From contig NZ_AP028669.1 in the NCBI RefSeq assembly GCF_041154485.1, forward strand, positions 2,666,001 through 2,730,000: 64,000 nucleotides of DNA. Reading direction: 5' to 3'. The translations under genes were made by a program, and so were the position numbers. This document shows positions 16,117 through 27,542 of this stretch, one piece after another. This DNA comes from Variovorax sp. V93 (lineage in GTDB: Bacteria; Pseudomonadota; Gammaproteobacteria; Burkholderiales; Burkholderiaceae_C). How positions within the stretch are numbered: position 1 is the stretch's first letter; every line of letters starts with the position of its first letter. The notes beneath the pieces were generated by a model that was given only the letters and a program-made list of their open reading frames with translations, made no database searches and had not been told where the DNA came from.

Positions 16117-17634
16117 TCAGGCCTGGTCCGCCAGCGTCTGGTGCACGCCCAGATCGCGCAGCGCACGCAGCTGCGCGGCCACGGCCGAAACGAAGCGCGG
16201 GTCGCTCCCAAGGTCGTTGCCGAACACCGGCGCGAAAGCCGCGAACACGGCCACGCGCGCTTCGTCGGCCTGTGCCGGCTCGGCCGCAGCTGCTGCGCGC
16301 TCGGCCGCTGCGCAGCGTTCGGCCAGCGCATCGGCGAGCGGGTCCTGGATTTCGTGGCGGCGGCCCCGTTCGTCGACGCCGCGCAGGTAGTTCAGCCAGG
16401 CCGCGACGGCCAGCGCGAGGCGGTCGATCGAAGCGCCCGCGGCCAGGCGCTCGCGCACGGTGCCCAGCAGGCGCTGCGGCAGCTTCTGCGAGCCGTCCAT
16501 TGCGATCTGCGCCGTGCGGTGCGCGAGCGCCGGGTTGGCGAAGCGTTCGAGCAGGCGGCGGCGGTACGCGTCGAGATCCAGGCCGGGCAGCGCCGGCAGC
16601 GTGGGCGCGATCTCCTCGCTCATCAGGCGATCGAGGTAGCGGTGCAGGGCCGGGGCGGCGACCGCGCGGTCCACGGTGTCGAGCCCCGCCATGGCGCCCA
16701 GGTATGCAAGCGCCGAATGCGCGCCGTTGACCATGCGCAGTTTGAGCGTCTCGAAGGGGCGCGCGTCGGGCACGAAGCGCGCGCCGTCCGCATCCCAGGC
16801 CGGTCGGCCGGCCGCGAAGTCATCCTCTATCACCCATTCGAGAAAGCGTTCGCCGACCACCGGCCAGGCGTCCTCCAGACCGAGCGCGGCGTTGACTTGC
16901 GCGCGGTCGGCTTCGGTGGTGCGCGGCACGATGCGGTCCACCATCGAGCAGGGAAAGCTGCAGTGTTCGGCAATCCAGCGTGCCAGCTGCGGATCGACGC
17001 GCTGCGCAAAGTCGAGCACCAGGCCGCGCAGCAGTTGGCCGTTGGAGGGCAGGTTGTCGAGCGACAGCAGCGTCACGGGCGCCAGCCTGCGCAGCTGCCG
17101 CAGGCGCAGGCCCGAAACCAGGAAGCCGAGCGTGCCGCGCGGCGCATCGGGGCGCGCGAGGTCGTGCAGCACGTCGGGATGGTCGGCGCGCAGCGCGCCG
17201 GTGGCCGGGTCGTGGCAATAGCCTTTTTCCGTGACGGTGAGGCTCACGATGCGGGTGGCCGGATGCGCGATGCGCGCGAGCACCGCCGCCGGGTCCTCGG
17301 GCGCGACCTGCACGCCGAGCAGGCAGCCGATGACCTGCAGCGACGCGCGCGGCATGCCGGCCTCGTCCACGTCGCGCAGCGCGAGCGTGTAGAGGCCGTC
17401 TTGCGGCGCGAGCGCATCGCGTGTCTCGGGGCTGCGCAGCGACACGCCCGCGATGCCCCAGCGCAGGTCGCCGCTCGCATGCAGTGCCGCTTCGTTGACG
17501 GCGGCCAGGTGCCCGCGCTGGAACGCGCCGACGCCGAGGTGGACGATGCCGGCCTCGAGTGCAGCGCGGTCGTAGGCAGGGCGCGCCACCGCGGGCGGCA
17601 GCGCGGCCAGCGTCTGGGCATTCAGCCTGGGCAT
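16117..17634 (-). CDS. uxuB: Mannitol/mannonate oxidoreductase family, UxuB-like
   Basis: A 505-residue NAD-dependent polyol/sugar-acid dehydrogenase of the long-chain mannitol dehydrogenase family, which includes fructuronate reductase (D-mannonate oxidoreductase). The nucleotide-binding region starts with IVHLGVGAFQRGHLA and the catalytic helix region has KLRMVNGAHSALAYLG with the conserved lysine. It would interconvert D-fructuronate and D-mannonate in the cytoplasm. It is the last gene of the sugar-acid operon, 5 bases after manD, and that context makes mannonate a better guess than mannitol or arabinitol. The ATG at 17634 starts right before the family N terminus. Confidence 0.82.
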   Translation of the reverse strand: MPRLNAQTLAALPPAVARPAYDRAALEAGIVHLGVGAFQRGHLAAVNEAALHASGDLRWGIAGVSLRSPETRDALAPQDGLYTLALRDVDEAGMPRASLQVIGCLLGVQVAPEDPAAVLARIAHPATRIVSLTVTEKGYCHDPATGALRADHPDVLHDLARPDAPRGTLGFLVSGLRLRQLRRLAPVTLLSLDNLPSNGQLLRGLVLDFAQRVDPQLARWIAEHCSFPCSMVDRIVPRTTEADRAQVNAALGLEDAWPVVGERFLEWVIEDDFAAGRPAWDADGARFVPDARPFETLKLRMVNGAHSALAYLGAMAGLDTVDRAVAAPALHRYLDRLMSEEIAPTLPALPGLDLDAYRRRLLERFANPALAHRTAQIAMDGSQKLPQRLLGTVRERLAAGASIDRLALAVAAWLNYLRGVDERGRRHEIQDPLADALAERCAAAERAAAAAEPAQADEARVAVFAAFAPVFGNDLGSDPRFVSAVAAQLRALRDLGVHQTLADQA

Positions 17635-17639
17635 GGCGC

Positions 17640-18851
17640 TCACCAGTTCCACAGCGTGCCGTCGTGCTGCAGGCGGTTCACCGGCAGGTAGGCGCGCTTG
17701 TAGGGGTACTTGGCGGCCAGCGCCTCGTCGATCTCCACGCCGTGGCCGGGCACGTCGCCCGGGTAGAGCATGCCCTGGTCGAAGGTGTAGGCGTGCGGGA
17801 ACACGGCATCGGTCTCCTCGGTGTGGCGCATGTACTCCTGGATGCCGAAGTTCGGCACCCACAGGTCGAAGTGCAGCGCCGCGCCCATGCACACGGGCGA
17901 CAGGTCGGTGGCGCCGTGGCAGCCGGTGCGCACCTGGTAGAGCGAAGCCAGGTCGGCAATGCGGCGCAGGTGCGTGATGCCGCCGGCATGGACCACGGTG
18001 GCGCGGATGTAGTCGACCAGCTGGTTCTCGATCAGCGCCTTGCAGTCCCAGATGGAGTTGAAGATCTCGCCCACCGCCAGCGGCGTGGTGGTGTGCTGTC
18101 GGATCAGGCGGAAGGCGTCCTGGTTCTCGGCCGGCGTCGCGTCCTCCATCCAGAAGAGGTTGAAGGGCTCCAGCGCCTTGCCCAGGCGACCCGCCTCGAT
18201 CGGCGTGAGGCGGTGGTGCACGTCATGCAGCAGGTGGTGCTCGAAGCCGAGCTTCTCGCGGATGCGCTCGAACAGCTGGGGCGTGTGGCGCAGGTACTTC
18301 TCGGTGGACCAGTCGTGCTCGGAGGGCAGGTCGGCGTCGGCCGGTTCGTAGAACAGCGTGCCCTTGCCGACGCCGTAGACCTTCTCCAGGCCCGGCACGC
18401 CGCTCTGCGCGCGGATGGCCTTGTAGCCGGCGTCCGCATAGCGCAGCACCTCGTCCACCGTGTGCTCGATGTCGCTGCCGTTGGCGTGGCCGTAGACCAT
18501 CACGCCGGTGCGGCTCTTGCCGCCCAGCAGCTGGTACAGCGGCAGGCCCGCGGCCTTGGCCTTGATGTCCCACAGGGCCGTGTCCACCGCGGCGATGGCG
18601 GTCATGGTGACCGGGCCGCGGCGCCAGTAGGCGCCCTTGTAGAGGTACTGCCAGATGTCCTCGATCTGGTGCGCGTCGCGCCCGATCAGGCAGGGAATGA
18701 CGTGCTCGGTGAGGTAGGCGGCCACGGAGAGTTCGCGCCCGTTGAGCGTGGCGTCGCCGATGCCGGTCAGGCCTTCGTCGGTTTCGATCTTGAGGGTGAC
18801 GAAGTTGCGGCCGGGACTGCAGACGATGACGCGGGCGTTGGTGATTTTCAT
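17640..18851 (-). CDS. manD: D-mannonate dehydratase, enolase superfamily
   Basis: A 403-residue enzyme, the normal ManD length, that dehydrates D-mannonate to 2-keto-3-deoxy-D-gluconate with Mg2+. The N-terminal capping domain covers residues about 1-115, the barrel the rest. Visible parts include [21 protein letters not shown], the metal-ligand strands around FWMEDATP and AVGEIFNS, and the HGATDLSPV loop. Alanine instead of proline in that loop is the form I associate with efficient mannonate dehydratases (family knowledge, not tested here). It lies between the ABC ATPase and the UxuB-like gene. Confidence 0.9.
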   Translation of the reverse strand: MKITNARVIVCSPGRNFVTLKIETDEGLTGIGDATLNGRELSVAAYLTEHVIPCLIGRDAHQIEDIWQYLYKGAYWRRGPVTMTAIAAVDTALWDIKAKAAGLPLYQLLGGKSRTGVMVYGHANGSDIEHTVDEVLRYADAGYKAIRAQSGVPGLEKVYGVGKGTLFYEPADADLPSEHDWSTEKYLRHTPQLFERIREKLGFEHHLLHDVHHRLTPIEAGRLGKALEPFNLFWMEDATPAENQDAFRLIRQHTTTPLAVGEIFNSIWDCKALIENQLVDYIRATVVHAGGITHLRRIADLASLYQVRTGCHGATDLSPVCMGAALHFDLWVPNFGIQEYMRHTEETDAVFPHAYTFDQGMLYPGDVPGHGVEIDEALAAKYPYKRAYLPVNRLQHDGTLWNW

Positions 18852-18889
18852 GATGGAAGCGAAAGAATGGCGGATGCGGCGTTCGGTGG

Positions 18890-19675
18890 TCAGCCGTTCC
18901 AGCCGAGGTGGCCGAGGAAGTCGCGCGTGCGCTCCACGGTGGGGTGCTCGAAGATCTGCGCCGGCGGGCCCTGCTCGATGATGGCGCCGGACTCGAACAC
19001 CACCACCCAGTCGGCCACGCGCCGCGCAAAGCCCATTTCATGCGTGACCACGATCATGGTCATGCCTTCCTGCGCGAGCTTCTGCATCACGCTGAGCACT
19101 TCGCCCACCGTCTCGGGGTCGAGTGCGGAAGTGGGCTCGTCGAACAGCATCACTTCCGGCTCCATGGCCAAGGCGCGGGCGATCGCCACGCGCTGCTGCT
19201 GGCCGCCGGAGAGGTTGGCCGGGAAGCTGCCGGCCTTGGCGGACAGGCCGACCTTCTCCAGCAGCGCCATGGCGCGCGCCTTGGCCTCGGACTCGCGCAT
19301 GCCCAGCACGGTGATCGGGCCCATGGCCACGTTGTCGAGCGCGGACTTGTGCGGGAACAGCTCGAAGCTCTGGAACACCATGCCCATGCGCTGGCGCACC
19401 TTGCGCACCGCCGATTCCTGCGCGGGCAGCGGCACGCCGTCGATCAGCACGCGCCCGCCGTTGATGGTTTCCAGCGCATTGGTACAGCGCAGCAGGGTCG
19501 ACTTGCCCGAGCCCGAAGGGCCGATCAGGCACATCACCTCGCCCTTGTGGACCTGCAGCGAGACGCCGTCGAGCGCCACGAAGTCGCCATAGAGCTTTCG
19601 CACCTCTTCGTAGACCAGCACCGGCGGCTGGTCGGCGTTCTTGCGCGCGGGGGCGCGGGTGATGTCGTTGTTCAT
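18890..19675 (-). CDS. Polar-amino-acid-type ABC importer, ATPase subunit
   Basis: A 261-residue cytoplasmic ATPase of the GlnQ/HisP group. Walker A is GPSGSGKST, the signature LSGGQQQR and Walker [15 protein letters not shown], followed by the switch histidine in VVTHEMGF. It energises the two permeases encoded upstream. The ATG overlaps the permease stop (ATGA). The family is normally linked to amino acids and opines, yet all enzymes in this operon act on sugar acids. Confidence 0.9.
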   Translation of the reverse strand: MNNDITRAPARKNADQPPVLVYEEVRKLYGDFVALDGVSLQVHKGEVMCLIGPSGSGKSTLLRCTNALETINGGRVLIDGVPLPAQESAVRKVRQRMGMVFQSFELFPHKSALDNVAMGPITVLGMRESEAKARAMALLEKVGLSAKAGSFPANLSGGQQQRVAIARALAMEPEVMLFDEPTSALDPETVGEVLSVMQKLAQEGMTMIVVTHEMGFARRVADWVVVFESGAIIEQGPPAQIFEHPTVERTRDFLGHLGWNG

Positions 19676-20331
19676 TCCTTGACTCCGTATTTGCGGTGGA
19701 TCCAGTCCACCAGCTTGGCTTGCGGATACCCCATCAGCCAGTAGAGGACGGCCATGGCGGTGAGCATTTCCAGCACGCGGAAGGTCTGCGCGCGGATCTG
19801 CATCGCCGTGTAGGCCAGTTCGCTCACGGCGATGACGGACACCAGCGAGGTGTCCTTGAAGAGCGAGACCCAGGTGCTCGCGATCACCGGCAGGATGCGG
19901 CGGCCCGCCTGCGGGATGACCACCTTGAACATGGCCTGGCGGCGCGACATGCCCATGGCGAGCGCCGCCTCCAGCTGCCCCTTGCGGATGGAATTGATGC
20001 CGGCACGGAAGGTCTCGGCGTTGTAGGCCGAGACGTTGAGCACCAGGGCCACCAGCGCGGTGACGAGCGGCGAGAGCTGGAACTCGACCGCCATCGGCAT
20101 CACATAGAAGACCCAGTAGATCACCAGGATCAGCGGCAGGTTGCGGAAGAACTCCACGAAGCCGAGCGAGGCGGACTGCAGCAGCCTGTTCGACGACAGC
20201 CGCATCAGCGCCAGCATGATGCCGCCCGGCACGGCCAGCAGCATGGTCAGCACCGTCAGCCCCACGGTGAGCGCCGCGCCTTCGAGCAGGGCCTGGCGGT
20301 GCGTCCAGATCACGGACCAGTCGAAAGTCAT
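19672..20331 (-). CDS. Polar-amino-acid-type ABC importer, permease subunit
   Basis: A 219-residue inner-membrane permease of the HisM/GlnP group with about five helices. The EAA loop that docks to the ATPase is seen as [22 protein letters not shown] near residues 120-142, and the family strand [18 protein letters not shown] lies near residue 60. It overlaps the ATPase gene and follows the sister permease by 16 bases. Its C terminus YGVKE is short, as usual. Confidence 0.88.
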   Translation of the reverse strand: MTFDWSVIWTHRQALLEGAALTVGLTVLTMLLAVPGGIMLALMRLSSNRLLQSASLGFVEFFRNLPLILVIYWVFYVMPMAVEFQLSPLVTALVALVLNVSAYNAETFRAGINSIRKGQLEAALAMGMSRRQAMFKVVIPQAGRRILPVIASTWVSLFKDTSLVSVIAVSELAYTAMQIRAQTFRVLEMLTAMAVLYWLMGYPQAKLVDWIHRKYGVKE

Positions 20332-20347
20332 GGGATGGCCCTCTTCA

Positions 20348-21013
20348 TCATGAACGTCCCAGGTGCGCGACGCGGTGGTACAGCCGGTCGATGCCGCGCG
20401 TGACCGGGAACAGGATCGCGAAGTACGCCACCATCACCGCGGTGAACACTTCCACCGGCCGGTAGCTCTGGCCCGCCACCGTCTCGGCGCGGTGCATGAG
20501 CTCGGGCACGGCAATCACCGTGGCAATGGCCGTGTCCTTGATGGCAATGGTGAGGATCGAGCCGAAGGCCGGCAGCATGCGGATGGTGGCCTGCGGCAGC
20601 AGCACCTTGCGCAGCAGCTGCGCGCGCGACATGCCCAGCGCCAGTGCAGCGCGCGTCTGGCCGGGCCGGATCGACTCGATGCCCGCGCGGATCACCTCGG
20701 CCGCATAGGCCGCGATGTGCAGCGTCAGCGCGATCACGGCGGCCCAGAACGGCGCGAAGGTGAAGCCCACGAGCAGCGGGAACGCAAAGTACATCCACAC
20801 CAGCACCACCAGCACCGGAATGGCGCGCATGGAGTCGATGTAGAAAACGAGCAGCGGGCGCAGCCAGCCGGGGCCGTACAGCCGCAGCAGCGCGATCGCC
20901 AGCCCCGCGAGGATGCTGGTGACCGCGCTGATGAGGCTCAGCGCGACCGTCACGCCCAGGCCGCTGGCGAAGAAACGCCAGTTGTCGGCAATCGGGGAAA
21001 AGTCGAATTCCAT
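20348..21013 (-). CDS. Polar-amino-acid-type ABC importer, permease subunit
   Basis: A 221-residue HisQ/GlnP-like permease, clearly related to its neighbour. It carries the helix region YIDSMRAIPVLVVLVWMYFAF and the EAA loop AALALGMSRAQLLRKVLLPQA. The pair probably forms a heterodimer, as HisQ with HisM. It stands 51 bases after the zinc dehydrogenase gene. Confidence 0.88.
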   Translation of the reverse strand: MEFDFSPIADNWRFFASGLGVTVALSLISAVTSILAGLAIALLRLYGPGWLRPLLVFYIDSMRAIPVLVVLVWMYFAFPLLVGFTFAPFWAAVIALTLHIAAYAAEVIRAGIESIRPGQTRAALALGMSRAQLLRKVLLPQATIRMLPAFGSILTIAIKDTAIATVIAVPELMHRAETVAGQSYRPVEVFTAVMVAYFAILFPVTRGIDRLYHRVAHLGRS

Positions 21014-21064
21014 GGAAGCTCCGCGAGAGGGAGGGAAGGGCGGCGGGATCGAGCGACCCCGCCC

Positions 21065-22102
21065 TCAGAACGTGACGAGCACCTTCATCGCGCGGTGCCG
21101 GTCCGCCGCCAGCGCGAAGGCGTCGTGCACGCGCGCCACCGGCACCGCCTCGGTCAGCAGAGGCGACACGTCCAGCAGGCCGCGGCTCAGGTAGTCCACC
21201 GCCCAGGCGTATTCGTCGACGAAGCGGAAGCTGCCCACCAGGTGCAGGCTCTTGACCATGATCTGGTTGAACGGGCAGCCCTCGCTGCTGCCGCCGAGCG
21301 TGCCCACCTGCACGATGGTGCCGCGCGGGCGCGTCGAGCGGATGCAGTGGGCCAGGCCGTCGTAGTGGCCCGAGACCTCGAAGCTCGCATCGACCTGGCC
21401 CTTGTCCGCGGCCAGCGCCTGCAGCGCATCGGGGTTCTTGGCCGCGTTGATGGCGAGCGTCGCGCCAACGCGGGTGCAGGCCGCGAGCGTTTCGTCCACA
21501 ATGTCCACCGCAATCAGCTGGCTGGCGCCCGCGAGCTTCGCGGCCATGAGGATCAGCGCGCCGATGGGGCCGGCGCCCACCACCATCACCGTCTTGCCGA
21601 GCAGCGAGCCGGCCTCCTGCACCGCATGCAGCGCCACGGCCAGCGGCTCGCCGAAGGCGGCCAGCTCGAACGACAGCGTGTCGGGCACCACCACGCACTG
21701 CGTGGCCTCCACCACCACCTGCTCGCGCATCGCGCCCTGCATGTGCGGCCAGCGGCTGGCGCTGCCGAAGAAGTGCACGTTCTCGCAGTGGTTGGATGCG
21801 CCCGCGCGGCAGAAGCGGCAGACACCGCAGGTGCGCGACGGATTGAGGGCCACGCGGTCGCCCGGCTTCACCGCGCTGACCTGCGCGCCCACTTCCACGA
21901 CCTGCCCCGAGGCCTCGTGCCCCGGCGTCAGCGGTGCGCGGATGACGAAGTCTCCGACGCGGCCGTGGCGGTAGTAATGCAGGTCGGAGCCGCAGATGCC
22001 CACCGCCTTGACGGCCACGCGCACCTGGGTGGGCGCCAGTGCTTCGGCCGGGCGTTCGGCAAGGCGCAGGTCGAGCGCGCCGTGGATTTCGCAGTTCAGC
22101 AT
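21065..22102 (-). CDS. idnD: Zinc alcohol dehydrogenase, L-idonate/L-gulonate 5-dehydrogenase type
   Basis: A 345-residue medium-chain dehydrogenase. Catalytic zinc ligands are in GICGSDLHY and GHEASGQV, the structural zinc cysteines in CGVCRFCRAGASNHC, and the NAD-binding turn is VVGAGPIGAL. The closest named families are L-idonate 5-dehydrogenase (IdnD) and the RspB-type L-gulonate 5-dehydrogenase. With a UxuB-like enzyme and ManD in the same operon, oxidation of L-gulonate to D-fructuronate is the more consistent role, since idonate oxidation would give 5-ketogluconate and need a different reductase. That preference is inferred from context. Confidence 0.82.
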   Translation of the reverse strand: MLNCEIHGALDLRLAERPAEALAPTQVRVAVKAVGICGSDLHYYRHGRVGDFVIRAPLTPGHEASGQVVEVGAQVSAVKPGDRVALNPSRTCGVCRFCRAGASNHCENVHFFGSASRWPHMQGAMREQVVVEATQCVVVPDTLSFELAAFGEPLAVALHAVQEAGSLLGKTVMVVGAGPIGALILMAAKLAGASQLIAVDIVDETLAACTRVGATLAINAAKNPDALQALAADKGQVDASFEVSGHYDGLAHCIRSTRPRGTIVQVGTLGGSSEGCPFNQIMVKSLHLVGSFRFVDEYAWAVDYLSRGLLDVSPLLTEAVPVARVHDAFALAADRHRAMKVLVTF

Positions 22103-22106
22103 GGCG

Positions 22107-22961
22107 TTACTTCAGGTTCTGCGTCATGCGACGCTCTTCTTCGCTGAGCGCGGGCTGCATGCGCTGGGCCACGGCGCGCAGCCAGTCGAGGTAGACCTGC
22201 TGGTCCTTCGCCACGCCCATGCCGGTCTGGATCTGGAAGATCTTGCTGTCCTGGCAGTCGTTCTCCTTGGGGAACACGGCCAGGCCCTTGACCTTCTTGC
22301 TGATGTTGGGCCACAGCATGCGGTTGAGCGGCGCCACGTCCGAACGGCCGGCCAGCACCTCTTCGATGGGCGCGACCGAGCCGGAATTGGCCACGCCGCG
22401 CAGCTTGGCCTTCGCGAACTGCTGGCGCACCAGCGGCTCCTCGCCGGCGCCCGAGAAATACGCCATGGTGATCTCGGGCTTGTTGAAATCTTCCAGCGTG
22501 CGCGCGCTGGTGAACTTCGGGTTGTCGGCGCGGCCGAACATGCACACGCCGGTGCTCGAGAAGGTGACGAAGTCGATGATCTTCGCGCGCTCCGCGGTCT
22601 CGTTCAGCGGCCCGATCATGATGTCCATCTGGTTGGCCGTGAGCGCCGGCACCTTGGTCTCGTGGCTCACCGCGACCGGCTCCACCTTCACGCCCAGCAG
22701 CTTGGCGAACTCCTTGCCCAATGTCCACGACGGGCCGGACCACGGCTCGCCATCGCCGGCGGTGTTCTGCGCCAGCCAGGGCGGGTTGTTGACCACGCCA
22801 ACGCGCAGCACGCCGGCCTTGCGGATGGCGTCGATGCGCGGGCTCGCACCGGGTGGCGGCGGGGTCTGGGCCAGCGCGCCGAGGCAGCTGCCGGCCAGGG
22901 CGGCCGCGAGCGTTGCGCGGGCCAGCTTGCGGCCGAGGAAAGTGCGGGGGATGGATGGCAT
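22107..22961 (-). CDS. ABC solute-binding protein, family 3 (paralogue 1)
   Basis: A 284-residue periplasmic binding protein of the amino-acid (family 3) type. A signal peptide of about 31 residues ends near AQTPPPP. The mature protein opens with IDAIRKAGVLRVGVVNNPPWL and contains the TANQMDIMIGPLNETAERAK lobe-hinge stretch. It is similar over its whole length to the next gene upstream, so the two arose by tandem duplication. Its stop lies only 4 bases before the dehydrogenase start. The ligand is probably a sugar acid given the operon, which is unusual for the family. Confidence 0.87.
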   Translation of the reverse strand: MPSIPRTFLGRKLARATLAAALAGSCLGALAQTPPPPGASPRIDAIRKAGVLRVGVVNNPPWLAQNTAGDGEPWSGPSWTLGKEFAKLLGVKVEPVAVSHETKVPALTANQMDIMIGPLNETAERAKIIDFVTFSSTGVCMFGRADNPKFTSARTLEDFNKPEITMAYFSGAGEEPLVRQQFAKAKLRGVANSGSVAPIEEVLAGRSDVAPLNRMLWPNISKKVKGLAVFPKENDCQDSKIFQIQTGMGVAKDQQVYLDWLRAVAQRMQPALSEEERRMTQNLK

Positions 22962-23005
22962 GAAGGTCTCCGGTTTTCTGTTGGCTTGATGTGTGACTTG
23001 CTTGC

Positions 23006-23836
23006 TTATTTCAGTGCGCCGATCACGCGGGCCTCGTCGGCGTCGAGCTGCGCCTTCCGGGCCTTGGCGACCTGCCGCAGCCATTCGAGGTAGGCCGGCT
23101 GGTTCTTGTCGACCGCCAGGCCGACCGGCGAGGCCTTCTCGGTGCTGCCCTGGCAGTTGTTTTCCTTCGGCAGGACGGCCAGGCCCTTGACCTTCTGCTG
23201 CAGCCCGACCCACGGCACGCGGTTGATCGGTGCCGCGTCGGCGCGGCGCGCCATGATTTCTTCCACCGGCGCGGTGGCGCCCGAGCTGGCCACGGCGCGC
23301 AGCCTGGCCTTGGGGAAGCGTTCCTTGACCCAGCCTTCCTCGGCGCCGCCGGTGAAGTAGGCGATCGTCACCTCGGGCCGGTTGAGGTCGTCGACCGAGG
23401 CGGCCTTGGCCAGCTTGGGGTTGTCGGCACGGCCGAACATGCACACGCTGGTGGCGGAATAGACGACGAAGTCGACCACCTTCAAGCGCTCGGGCGTTTC
23501 GCCCAGCGGGCTGATCGTCATGTCGACCTGGTTCGATGCCAGCACCGGCACCTTGGTCTCGTGCGACACCGGCACCGTGCTGAGCTTGACGCCGAGCAGG
23601 CGGGCGTACTCCTTGGCCAGCAGCCAGGCCGGGCCGCTCCAGGGCTCGCCGTTGCCGGTGGTGTTCTCGATCAGCCAGGGCGCGTTCTGCAGCACGCCGA
23701 CGCGCAGTTCGCCGGCCTTGCGGATGGCGTCGATGCGCGGGCTCGCGCCGGGCGCGGGCGGCTCCTGTGCATGGACGGCGGCGAAGGTGCCGGCGAGCAG
23801 CAGTGCGGCCAGGCCGCGGGCGAGTTGGGACTTCAT
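23006..23836 (-). CDS. ABC solute-binding protein, family 3 (paralogue 2)
   Basis: A 276-residue periplasmic binding protein with a signal peptide cleaved near residue 23 (AAVHA before QEPP). It shares with its neighbour the opening SPRIDAIRKAGELRVGVLQN, the internal SHETKVPVLASNQVDM and CMFGRADNPK stretches and the C-terminal LEWLRQVAKA region. Differences cluster in the parts that would line the ligand pocket, so the pair may widen substrate range. It is the first structural gene after the regulator. Confidence 0.87.
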   Translation of the reverse strand: MKSQLARGLAALLLAGTFAAVHAQEPPAPGASPRIDAIRKAGELRVGVLQNAPWLIENTTGNGEPWSGPAWLLAKEYARLLGVKLSTVPVSHETKVPVLASNQVDMTISPLGETPERLKVVDFVVYSATSVCMFGRADNPKLAKAASVDDLNRPEVTIAYFTGGAEEGWVKERFPKARLRAVASSGATAPVEEIMARRADAAPINRVPWVGLQQKVKGLAVLPKENNCQGSTEKASPVGLAVDKNQPAYLEWLRQVAKARKAQLDADEARVIGALK

Positions 23837-23903
23837 GGTTGGTGTCTCCGTCTTTTTTGAAAGGGTCGAGCGCGCCGGGGCAGCCGCGCGCGGGGCAGGG
23901 CGC

Positions 23904-24641
23904 CTAGCGCCAGCTCTGGGCGAATTCGCCGATCACGCGTTCCAGGTGCGCGCGCATGGCCAGCCGCGCGGCATCGGCATCGCCCGAGACGATCGCGGCG
24001 AAGATGCGCTGGTGGTCGTCCTGCGACTGGAGGCGCAGTGCGGGCGAATGGAAGTGCTGCTCGATCTGCGTCCAGATCGGGCCCTTGGCCTGGTCCCAGA
24101 GGTTCGTCACCGTCTGCAGCAGCACGCTGTTGCCGGTGGATTCGGCAATGTGCAGGTGGTACATGCGGTCGGCCGCCTCGTTGGCTTCCTTGTCGTGCAT
24201 CTGCTCGCGCATGGTGGCGAGCGCGCCGAACATCTTGTCGAGGTCCGCATCCTTGCGCGTGGTGGCCGCCAGCGAGGCGATCTCGGACTCGATCAGGCAG
24301 CGCGCGCGCAGCAGCTCGAAGGGGCCGGCACCGGTTTCCTGCACCACCGGCAGCCGCGTGGGCGCGTCCTGCGGCTGGCAGATGTAGATGCCCGAGCCGC
24401 CGCGCACCTCGACCACGCCCTGCAGCTCCAGCGCAATGATGGCCTCGCGCACCGAGGTGCGGCTCACGTCGAAGCGCTCCGCCAGCGCCCGTTCGGAGGG
24501 CAGTCGCTGGCCGACCAAAAATTCACCCTGTTTGACCAATTCATGGATATTGGCAGCCAGGCGTTGATACGGCTTCTCCATTGGAGGTTGGCCGATTTTC
24601 GACATCGCTTCGGAGGAGGGGTGAATGAGCTTGAGGGCCAT
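23904..24641 (-). CDS. GntR-family regulator, FCD (FadR-like) subgroup
   Basis: A 245-residue DNA-binding regulator. The winged helix covers residues about 25-95 with the recognition stretch LPSERALAERFDVSRTSVREAI, and the FCD ligand domain covers about 105-235 with metal-binding residues expected in the RMYHLHIAESTGN region. Relatives ExuR and UxuR control hexuronate use, which fits the ManD/UxuB enzymes here. It reads in the same direction as the operon, 67 bases ahead of it, and has operator-like repeats just upstream. No clear ribosome site marks the start; an internal ATG at residue 13 or 21 is possible. Confidence 0.87.
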   Translation of the reverse strand: MALKLIHPSSEAMSKIGQPPMEKPYQRLAANIHELVKQGEFLVGQRLPSERALAERFDVSRTSVREAIIALELQGVVEVRGGSGIYICQPQDAPTRLPVVQETGAGPFELLRARCLIESEIASLAATTRKDADLDKMFGALATMREQMHDKEANEAADRMYHLHIAESTGNSVLLQTVTNLWDQAKGPIWTQIEQHFHSPALRLQSQDDHQRIFAAIVSGDADAARLAMRAHLERVIGEFAQSWR

Positions 24642-24652
24642 GGCGTATCAAA

Positions 24653-24709
24653 GTGGTTAGACCACATTCTGCGTGGCATACCAATTCATCCCATAGTGGT
24701 TTACCACTA
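24653..24709. promoter_or_regulatory. Cluster of GntR/UxuR-type operator repeats
   Basis: Three dyads lie upstream of the GntR gene: GTGGT-TAG-ACCAC (24653-24665); TGGCATACCA (24674-24683), which read on the minus strand gives AATTGGTATGCCA, close to the ExuR/UxuR box with core TGGTATACCA; and TAGTGGT-TT-ACCACTA (24694-24709). All share TGGT and ACCA half-sites. They would let the regulator control its own gene and the operon, and may also touch the divergent tex promoter. Confidence 0.65.
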
Positions 24710-24827
24710 GCGCAGGTGTTTGCGCGGGCGCCGCAGCGCGTGGAGCGGCCGCACCCTATGGCAAACTTCCGCGCTTTATCCGCAAGGCGTCCGAACGGCG
24801 TCGCCAGTTCCAGGGATCCCCTCCGAC

Positions 24828-27203
<2,376 letters not shown>

Positions 27204-27242
27204 AGGGAGAGGGCGACTGCAGATCGGCGGCCGGCCTGTTAA

Positions 27243-27260
27243 ACTAGTCATCACACTAGT
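27243..27260. promoter_or_regulatory. Repeated ACTAGT palindrome before the toxin-antitoxin genes
   Basis: The 6-base palindrome ACTAGT occurs at 27243-27248 and 27255-27260, starts 12 bases apart, in the short AT-richer gap between tex and the antitoxin gene. Phd/YefM antitoxins usually bind such paired palindromes together with their toxin to repress the operon. The function is inferred. Confidence 0.5.
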
Positions 27261-27276
27261 CTGATGGAGGCTGCAA

Positions 27277-27534
27277 ATGAAAACCTGGCCCGTCCAAGAC
27301 GCGAAGGCGCGTTTCAGCGAATTTCTGGAGGCCTGCCTGGCCGAGGGGCCGCAGATGGTCACCAAGCGGGGCACCGAGGCCGCTGTGCTGGTGCCGGCGG
27401 CAGAGTGGCGGCGATTGCACGCCACGGCCAAGCCCTCCCTCAAGGAGTTGCTGCTCTCGGCGGAGGCGCGCACGGAATTTCTCGTTCCGCAGCGCGGCGC
27501 AGCGCGCCGGCGGCGCATCACGCCGATTCGCTGA
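27277..27534 (+). CDS. Antitoxin, Phd/YefM family
   Basis: An 85-residue antitoxin. The N-terminal DNA-binding fold begins WPVQDAKARFSEFLEACL, and the strand QMVTKRGTEAAVLVPAAEW is the family hallmark. The basic C terminus (ARRRRITPIR) would bind the toxin. It starts 17 bases after a repeated palindrome and is followed after 8 bases by a PIN-domain toxin gene. Confidence 0.85.
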   Translation: MKTWPVQDAKARFSEFLEACLAEGPQMVTKRGTEAAVLVPAAEWRRLHATAKPSLKELLLSAEARTEFLVPQRGAARRRRITPIR

Positions 27535-27542
27535 GCCGCGGC

